DNA from: an uncultured Chloroflexota bacterium
Lineage (GTDB): Bacteria > Chloroflexota > Chloroflexia > Thermomicrobiales > UBA6265
Assembly (NCBI GenBank): GCA_937901745.1
Contig: CALGSZ010000105.1
Span: 62,001-126,000, forward strand
Reading direction: 5' to 3'
DNA: 64,000 bases
Both the position numbers and the translations under genes were made by a program. The notes below the pieces were generated by a model that was given only the letters and a program-made list of their open reading frames with translations, made no database searches and was not told the DNA's origin. Positions 57,695 through 64,000 of this stretch are shown one piece after another; positions within the stretch are counted from its first letter, which is position 1; every line of letters starts with the position of its first letter.

Positions 57695-58570
57695 CTAACC
57701 CTTGACGGCACCGCTGAGGTAACCGCTCCGGATCCATCGTTGGAGGAAGAGCGTCAGTAAGATGACCGGGATCGTCAGGATGATCGAGAACGTCGCGACG
57801 TCGGTGACCGTACCCCGGTTGGCGTAGTAGTAGGTCATCAACGGCAGCGTCCGCTCGGTCAAGAAGAGATAGATGGCGTAGAGAAGGTCGTTCCACGAGT
57901 CGAGCCAGGAGAAGATGGCGGCAACCGCGATCCCTGGCGCCGCGAGCGGCAGCACGACTCGGATCAGGGTGCCAACCCGGCCGCTACCGTCCACCGCGCT
58001 CGCCTCCTCGAGATCGCGCGGAATGACCTCGAACGTTCCCACCAGCACCCAGGCCGCCAGCGGCAGGCTGCGGATGAGGTGCGCCAGGATCAGCCCGAGA
58101 TCACGGTCATTTAGCCCCCATTCGAAGAAGTTGCTCGCGATCGGCGTAGCGATGATCACCTCGGGAAACATCCGGGTGAACAGGATCCCGAGCACGACGA
58201 CATAGCGGACACCGCGTGGCAATCGAGAGATGACATAGGCAGCCGGCGCGGCAATGACAATTGCGAGGATCGCGGTGCCGAATGCGACCGTGAGGCTGTG
58301 CCGCAGGGGAGAGCCGATGATCTCCCAATCGAGCAGCCGGTCCCAGTTGTCCCAGGTTGGATCGCGAATCAAGTACGACGGACGCGGCGCTGTCGCCTGC
58401 GCGAGCGTGCTGACCGAGACCTTCAGCAGAACATAGATGGGCAGCAGGAAGATGACGATGAAGACGAGGGCCAGAATCCAGAACCCGACATCCTCCCACC
58501 GCGACCGGCGCTTCTCCTCTCCCGCCGACGCTGTCTGCACCTGGGGCGCCTGTGCCATCGTCGCGCTCAT
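57695..58570 (-). CDS. Carbohydrate ABC transporter permease (MalG-like)
   Basis: The 291-residue permease has six membrane helices and the MalG-type EAA loop VIPRDLEEASAVDGSGRVGT followed by LIRVVLPLAAPGIAVAAIFS. The PSYLIRDPTWDNWDRLLDWE segment after the first helix is typical of the CUT1 family. It starts with an ATGA overlap of the MalF-like permease, and the binding protein gene follows 91 nt downstream. The ATPase subunit is not encoded in the window and is probably shared. Confidence 0.94.
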   Translation of the reverse strand: MSATMAQAPQVQTASAGEEKRRSRWEDVGFWILALVFIVIFLLPIYVLLKVSVSTLAQATAPRPSYLIRDPTWDNWDRLLDWEIIGSPLRHSLTVAFGTAILAIVIAAPAAYVISRLPRGVRYVVVLGILFTRMFPEVIIATPIASNFFEWGLNDRDLGLILAHLIRSLPLAAWVLVGTFEVIPRDLEEASAVDGSGRVGTLIRVVLPLAAPGIAVAAIFSWLDSWNDLLYAIYLFLTERTLPLMTYYYANRGTVTDVATFSIILTIPVILLTLFLQRWIRSGYLSGAVKG

Positions 58571-59514
58571 CGCACATCCTCCGTTCGCCGCGCCACCAGC
58601 AGCAGGTAGGCAACCACGAAGACCATGATCATCAGGAGGAGAATCACCGCAGCCGCTGCTGCGGTGTTCGTGCGCCCGGCGGCGTAGTCGAAGTAGACGA
58701 AGGAGCTCATCACCGGGATCGTCTGACCGGCGAGGACGATCGCGATATCGAAGATGCGGAAGGCGTCGATCGCGCGCAGAATGAGCGCCATCGTGACGGA
58801 CGGCATCAGCAGCGGCAGGGTGTGGTGCCAGAACCGCTGCCAGCCGCCCGCGCCGTCGATTTCCGCTGCCTCATAGACCTCGCCGGGAATTGACTCAATG
58901 CCCGCCAGGAGGATCAGCACCACCAGCGGCGTTGTCTTCCAGAGATCGGCGAGCGCGATGGCGAACATGCCACGTAAGCCGCTCTGCTGCCAGTAGACCG
59001 GCACGTCGATGATGCCGAGATCGAGCAAGATCTCGTTGAGGTAGCCGTTGAAGCCGATGAAGTAGAGCATCGCCGCGCCGGCGACCAGTGTTGGCACACC
59101 AAGGGGGACGAGGACGATCGAGCGGAAGATGCCGCGACCGCGGAAGCCGCGCGCCAGCATCAAGGCGATGATCATGCCGACGACCATCTCCATCGTGACG
59201 CCCATCAGGGTGATGCCGATGGTGTTGGTGAAGGCGTCCTTGAATTGGCTGCGATTGACGATGTTGTCGTAATTCGCGAACGTGAAGTCTCGGGTGCCGC
59301 TGCGGACGAAGCTGAGGTAGATGGACTGTCCCACCGGGACCAGCATGAAGAAGAGGATGTAGAGCACCAGTGGAGCGACGAGCACGGCGTCCAGCCAGTG
59401 CATGCGAAGCGCGCGCTGGAACCGTGACGAGCGTCTAGGCAGCGTAGCCGCGACTGGCAAACCCGCCACGGTGTCGGTCGTCGCGGTACTCCCAATCCCG
59501 GGGGATTTTTCCAT
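58567..59514 (-). CDS. Sugar ABC transporter permease (MalF-like)
   Basis: The 315 residues contain six membrane segments and the CUT1 EAA loop SIPGEVYEAAEIDGAGGWQR followed by FWHHTLPLLMPSVTMALILR. The N-terminus is cytoplasmic and basic (LPRRSSRFQRALRMHWLD), then ALVAPLVLYILFFMLVPVGQ-like hydrophobic residues. It is the first gene of the transporter operon; GAGAGGACGACC precedes the ATG. With MalG and the binding protein it would import a sugar that the convergent kinase cluster could phosphorylate, by inference. Confidence 0.94.
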   Translation of the reverse strand: MEKSPGIGSTATTDTVAGLPVAATLPRRSSRFQRALRMHWLDAVLVAPLVLYILFFMLVPVGQSIYLSFVRSGTRDFTFANYDNIVNRSQFKDAFTNTIGITLMGVTMEMVVGMIIALMLARGFRGRGIFRSIVLVPLGVPTLVAGAAMLYFIGFNGYLNEILLDLGIIDVPVYWQQSGLRGMFAIALADLWKTTPLVVLILLAGIESIPGEVYEAAEIDGAGGWQRFWHHTLPLLMPSVTMALILRAIDAFRIFDIAIVLAGQTIPVMSSFVYFDYAAGRTNTAAAAAVILLLMIMVFVVAYLLLVARRTEDVR

Positions 59515-59692
59515 GGTCGTCCTCTCTCGGCCAACACCCGAGGACGAGTGACAGGGGCAGCGTGCGTGCCGACACTCGAGTCCCCGTGACGACGATTACA
59601 CGCTGAGCCACGCAAACGGCATGCCACCCGTACATCACGGACTCTGACCGAGACGCGCCGCCAACCTTGCACCAACCACGAACCTCCGCGGG

Positions 59693-59962
59693 CTACAGTG
59701 CCCCGGCCACCAGCTTGACAAGGAGCGCAAGTTCGAAATCGAGCGTCGCGACTAATGACGCCACGCGGCGTAGCTGTTGATTGGCGACTTCCAAGTCAGC
59801 GATCGCCCGTTGGGGCTCGATCTCGCCGCGCCGCAGGCGTCGCTGCACCAGCTGCAGCCGGCCACTGGCGGCCGCGAGCGCGTTGTGCACGTCGTGCATG
59901 AGCTGCCGACGTTCCGCGGCAGGATCGGATGGTGGTGTGATCGACGTCTCCTCGTCGGACAT
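59693..59962 (-). CDS. Small DHp-like protein without a kinase domain
   Basis: The 89-residue product has the phosphoacceptor-type helix RRQLMHDVHNALAAASGRLQ, matching the HDxxN form of histidine kinase H-boxes (His23-Asp-x-x-Asn27), followed by a second helix (PQRAIADLEVANQQLRRVAS) as in a dimerising four-helix bundle. No ATPase domain follows; the chain ends AGAL and stops. GTGAGG precedes the ATG. It may act as a phosphotransfer or dimerisation partner, or be a truncated kinase. It is divergent from the alcohol dehydrogenase. Confidence 0.55.
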   Translation of the reverse strand: MSDEETSITPPSDPAAERRQLMHDVHNALAAASGRLQLVQRRLRRGEIEPQRAIADLEVANQQLRRVASLVATLDFELALLVKLVAGAL

Positions 59963-60373
59963 CGCGTGGCCTCACCGGCAATCTCGACCGTTCCGCCACC
60001 GTAGGCGGAAAGCACTCGTCTGAAATGCACGGCCAGTGCCAGCAACGAGCCGCCTCTCCGCATGGTGAGGAAGGGAACGCGACCTTTCTCACGACACGTC
60101 AACGCACCATTGGGATCGATTGCGCGTGGAGACTCTGCCTGAGGAGGCGGCGCGAATTCGTGCACCGTGTCCGATCCGCGCCCGCCGCGCTGACTATAAT
60201 GACTCGGTGGAACAGCGATGAAGAGCCGGGACGACGCCACATCACGGTCGCGAATCGCGACTCACCAGATCTATCCCAGCGCAAACCTGCTGCCAGCTTC
60301 CGGACTCGCTCGGCTGGTGGCGCATCGGTGATCCCGGTCTGAGCGAAATTTCTCAGCACGCAAGGAGCGCGAG
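59963..60373 (+). other. Divergent intergenic region with a candidate -10 element
   Basis: About 410 bases without a supported gene. A TATAAT lies at 60195-60200, about 170 bases before the alcohol dehydrogenase start, but the matching -35 position reads CGATCC, so promoter strength is uncertain; an activator could compensate. Open frames in the region lack motifs. Confidence 0.4.
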
Positions 60374-61708
60374 GTGACGATGCCTTCCCCCGGTCAGAAA
60401 ACCGAGACCGCTTTCCAGATGGACACATCGTCCATCAAGTTCGGGCCAGGTGTGACACGAGAGGTCGGCGCGGACATGCGCGCGCTCTCCTGCACACGGG
60501 TAATGGTCGTCACCGACCCGAATCTCGCGCAGCTCGATCCCGTGCGTATCACGCTCGAATCGCTCCAGGCCGAAGGGATCGAGGCCGTTCTGTATGATCG
60601 GGTTCGCGTCGAGCCGACCGATGCCTCGCTCAAGGAGGCGATCGCCTTCGCGATTGACGGGCGGTTCGACGGGTACGTGGCGGTCGGCGGCGGCTCGGCG
60701 ATGGACACGGCGAAGGCCGCGAATCTCTACGCCACCTTCCCCGCCGAGTTCCTCGCCTATGTCAACCCGCCGATCGGCGAGGGCCGCCCGGTGCCTGGCC
60801 GACTTCGGCCGCTCGTCGCCATCCCGACGACCGCCGGCACTGGCAGCGAGACAACCGGCGTGGCGATCTTCGATCTCGACTTGAGCCGGCACAAGGGTGA
60901 GACAGGCGGAGCGCCTGGCTTGCACGCCAAGACCGGCATCGCTCACCGCGCGCTGCGGCCGGTGCTCGGCATCATTGACCCCGCGAACACGCGGACGTTG
61001 CCGCCAATGGTCGCCGCCTGCTCGGGCTTGGACGTCCTCTCGCACGCCATCGAGTCGTACACCGCGCTGCCCTACAACCAGCGCCCGGCGCCGGAGCATC
61101 CGAAGCTACGGCCCGCGTACCAGGGAGCTAACCCGATCAGCGATGTCTGGGCCTGCCGCGCGATGGAGATGGTCGCCCAGAATATCGTCGCCGCGGTCGA
61201 GGATCCCACCAACGACGAGGCGCGCAGCCAGATGCTGCTCGCGGCCGCGTTCGCGGGCATCGGCTTCGGCAACGCGGGCGTGCACCTGCCGCACGGGATG
61301 TCGTACCCGATCTCGGGCATGGTGCGCGACTATACCCCGCCCGACTACAAGGTCGATCACCCGATCATCCCGCACGGGATGTCGGTCATTCTCACCGCCC
61401 CGGCCGTCTTCCGCTTCACGGCGCCCGCCAATCCAGAGCGCCACCTCACGGCCGCCCGGCTTCTCGGCGCGGATGTCGAAGGCGCCCGGCCCGAGGATGC
61501 CGGCGAGATTTTGGCACAGGCGATCATCAAGATCATGCGGGCGGTTGGAATGCCAAACGGATTGGCCGCGGTTGGCTTCACTCCGGACGACGTGGACAAG
61601 CTCGTGGCGGGGACGCTGCCGCAGCACCGCGTGACGAAGCTTTCGCCCCGTCCAGCATCGGCGGAGGATCTGCGGCAACTGTTCCTGGAATCCATGACGC
61701 TTTGGTAG
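60374..61708 (+). CDS. Iron-type alcohol dehydrogenase (hydroxyacid-oxoacid transhydrogenase-like)
   Basis: The GTG at 60374 follows AAGGAG by six bases (ATG at 60380 is an alternative), giving 444 residues. The iron-ADH fold shows VAVGGGSAMDTAKAANLYAT for NAD, IPTTAGTGSETTGVAIFDLD, the metal ligands in SHAIESYTALP and VHLPHGMSYPISGM, and IIPHGMSVILTAPAVFRF. The extra length and the PEHPKLRPAYQGANPISD insertion point to the ADHFE1/HOT subgroup, which couples 4-hydroxybutyrate oxidation to 2-oxoglutarate reduction. With the diol dehydratase nearby it could also handle aldehyde products. Confidence 0.9.
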   Translation: MTMPSPGQKTETAFQMDTSSIKFGPGVTREVGADMRALSCTRVMVVTDPNLAQLDPVRITLESLQAEGIEAVLYDRVRVEPTDASLKEAIAFAIDGRFDGYVAVGGGSAMDTAKAANLYATFPAEFLAYVNPPIGEGRPVPGRLRPLVAIPTTAGTGSETTGVAIFDLDLSRHKGETGGAPGLHAKTGIAHRALRPVLGIIDPANTRTLPPMVAACSGLDVLSHAIESYTALPYNQRPAPEHPKLRPAYQGANPISDVWACRAMEMVAQNIVAAVEDPTNDEARSQMLLAAAFAGIGFGNAGVHLPHGMSYPISGMVRDYTPPDYKVDHPIIPHGMSVILTAPAVFRFTAPANPERHLTAARLLGADVEGARPEDAGEILAQAIIKIMRAVGMPNGLAAVGFTPDDVDKLVAGTLPQHRVTKLSPRPASAEDLRQLFLESMTLW

Positions 61709-61735
61709 CACGGTCCCGCCAGCGCCATTCGAGCG

Positions 61736-62500
61736 CTACGCCGCGGTCCAACCGGCGTCGGCGGTGATGATCGCGCCATTGATGTGCCGGGACTCATCCG
61801 AGGCCAGGAACAGCGCGAGCGAGGCGATATCGTCCGGGCTCAGGATCGCCGGGATCAGCGCCGCGTAGGCACCGGTCCGTTCGACGCCTGCCGGATCCAG
61901 CCGGTCGGGCGGCATCGTCTCCGAAATGTTGGTCGCGGTCGCTCCTGGACAGATGGCGTTGCACCGCAGCCCGCGCTTGGCGTACATCCACGCCGTGTTG
62001 CGCGTCAGGCCGATCACCGCGTGCTTCGCGGCCGTGTAGGCCACGCCGGCGGCTCCGCCGCGCAGACCGCCGACCGAGGCCACATTGATAATCGAGCCAC
62101 TACCCTGGCTCAGCATCTGCTTGACCGCCCGGCGGCTCGTGTACATCGGGCCGTCGAGGTTGATGCTGAGGACGCGACGCCAGATCTCGTCGGTGACCTC
62201 CCCGACCCCCTGCATGTAATCCATCACGCCCGCGTTGTTGCAGAGTACGTCGAGGCGGCCATGCGTACTAACCGCCAGATCAACGAGGGCTTCCGCGGAC
62301 GCCCGGTCGGAGATATCGCCAGACAACCCGACGATTGTCCCGCCTGACTCGCGGATGCTTGCGACCGCGGCATCGAGCCGCTCCTTGTTCCAATCGCCGG
62401 CGACGATCGCGGCGCCCTCTGCCGCGAACCGCGTCGCGATCGCCAGCCCGATGCCCGAGGCCGCGCCGGTGATGACGGCAACCTTCCGTTCAAGCCTCAT
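61736..62500 (-). CDS. Short-chain dehydrogenase/reductase
   Basis: The ATG at 62500 has GAGGGG upstream and gives 254 residues. Classical SDR motifs are VAVITGAASGIGLAIATRFA, DVLCNNAGVMDYM, the catalytic Ser in SIINVASVGGLRG and Tyr/Lys in YTAAKHAVIGLT. The end reads GAIITADAGWTAA. It resembles the glucose/ribitol-type SDRs. It faces the alcohol dehydrogenase with 28 nt between stop codons. The substrate is unknown. Confidence 0.92.
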   Translation of the reverse strand: MRLERKVAVITGAASGIGLAIATRFAAEGAAIVAGDWNKERLDAAVASIRESGGTIVGLSGDISDRASAEALVDLAVSTHGRLDVLCNNAGVMDYMQGVGEVTDEIWRRVLSINLDGPMYTSRRAVKQMLSQGSGSIINVASVGGLRGGAAGVAYTAAKHAVIGLTRNTAWMYAKRGLRCNAICPGATATNISETMPPDRLDPAGVERTGAYAALIPAILSPDDIASLALFLASDESRHINGAIITADAGWTAA

Positions 62501-62577
62501 CGTGTTTCCCCTCGTATCCAATCCGAATCACGGAGCGCAAACCCCGGAGCGGATCCGAGCCGCGACAGTGAAGGGAA

Positions 62578-64000
<1,423 letters not shown>

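Overview
This 64 kb window comes from a GC-rich bacterial chromosome, most likely Chloroflexota near the Thermomicrobia/Sphaerobacter group. That placement is an inference from base composition, an S-box-type riboswitch, Tat-exported substrate-binding proteins with an AQE-type mature end, a MEDS-domain sensor kinase and a fused diol dehydratase. It was not tested by any search. No rRNA, tRNA, CRISPR array or insertion sequence is recognisable.

Left arm (1-22 kb). An ECF sigma factor is followed by a zinc-finger anti-sigma protein fused to an Ogt-type alkyltransferase, cut by the window edge. Next come a PH-like/SHOCT protein, a class A penicillin-binding protein, a GH172/DUF2961 enzyme flanked by decayed remnants of a nitrilase-family and a CocE/NonD-family hydrolase, a P-type ATPase, a U32-like protein, and a ketoacyl synthase carrying a zinc ribbon. 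Two response regulators and an Lrp-type regulator with an AT-hook-like tail follow. The rest is small-molecule metabolism: two HAD hydrolases, an SDR, a DUF4432 epimerase-like protein, a 2-hydroxyacid dehydrogenase and a TauE-type exporter.

Central accessory cassette (22.05-24.0 kb). A strong sigma70-like promoter drives a leader that folds like a SAM-clan (SAM-I/SAM-IV) riboswitch aptamer. Downstream lie a perfect ribosome binding site, an unrecognised small protein and an overlapping frame encoding Cys4 repeats followed by pentapeptide repeats. Codon and base use differ from the neighbours. This is the most likely place for an undescribed system.

Middle (24-42.5 kb). An oligopeptide ABC importer (binding protein and two permeases) is coupled to a DCC-family thiol protein and an M24 peptidase, which suggests peptide uptake followed by cleavage. 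Then come MgtE, GreA, LysS, a sortase, a MEDS histidine kinase with its receiver protein, an MqnA-like protein with prephenate dehydratase, an RNA 2',3'-cyclic phosphodiesterase, a SLOG protein and release factor 1.

Right arm (42.5-64 kb). Three exported proteins (cytochrome c, Tat flavin amine oxidase, Tat cyclase-family protein) sit between prfA and prmC. After prmC comes a sulfite-oxidase-like molybdoenzyme, a PPOX-type flavoprotein and a B12-dependent diol/glycerol dehydratase cluster: fused large+medium subunit, small subunit, two reactivase subunits. A BtpA-family protein and an FGGY kinase follow in the same direction. A convergent sugar ABC transporter, a DHp-only small protein, a hydroxyacid-oxoacid transhydrogenase-type alcohol dehydrogenase, an SDR and a partial glycogen debranching enzyme complete the window. 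Together the right arm suggests uptake and catabolism of polyols or sugars.
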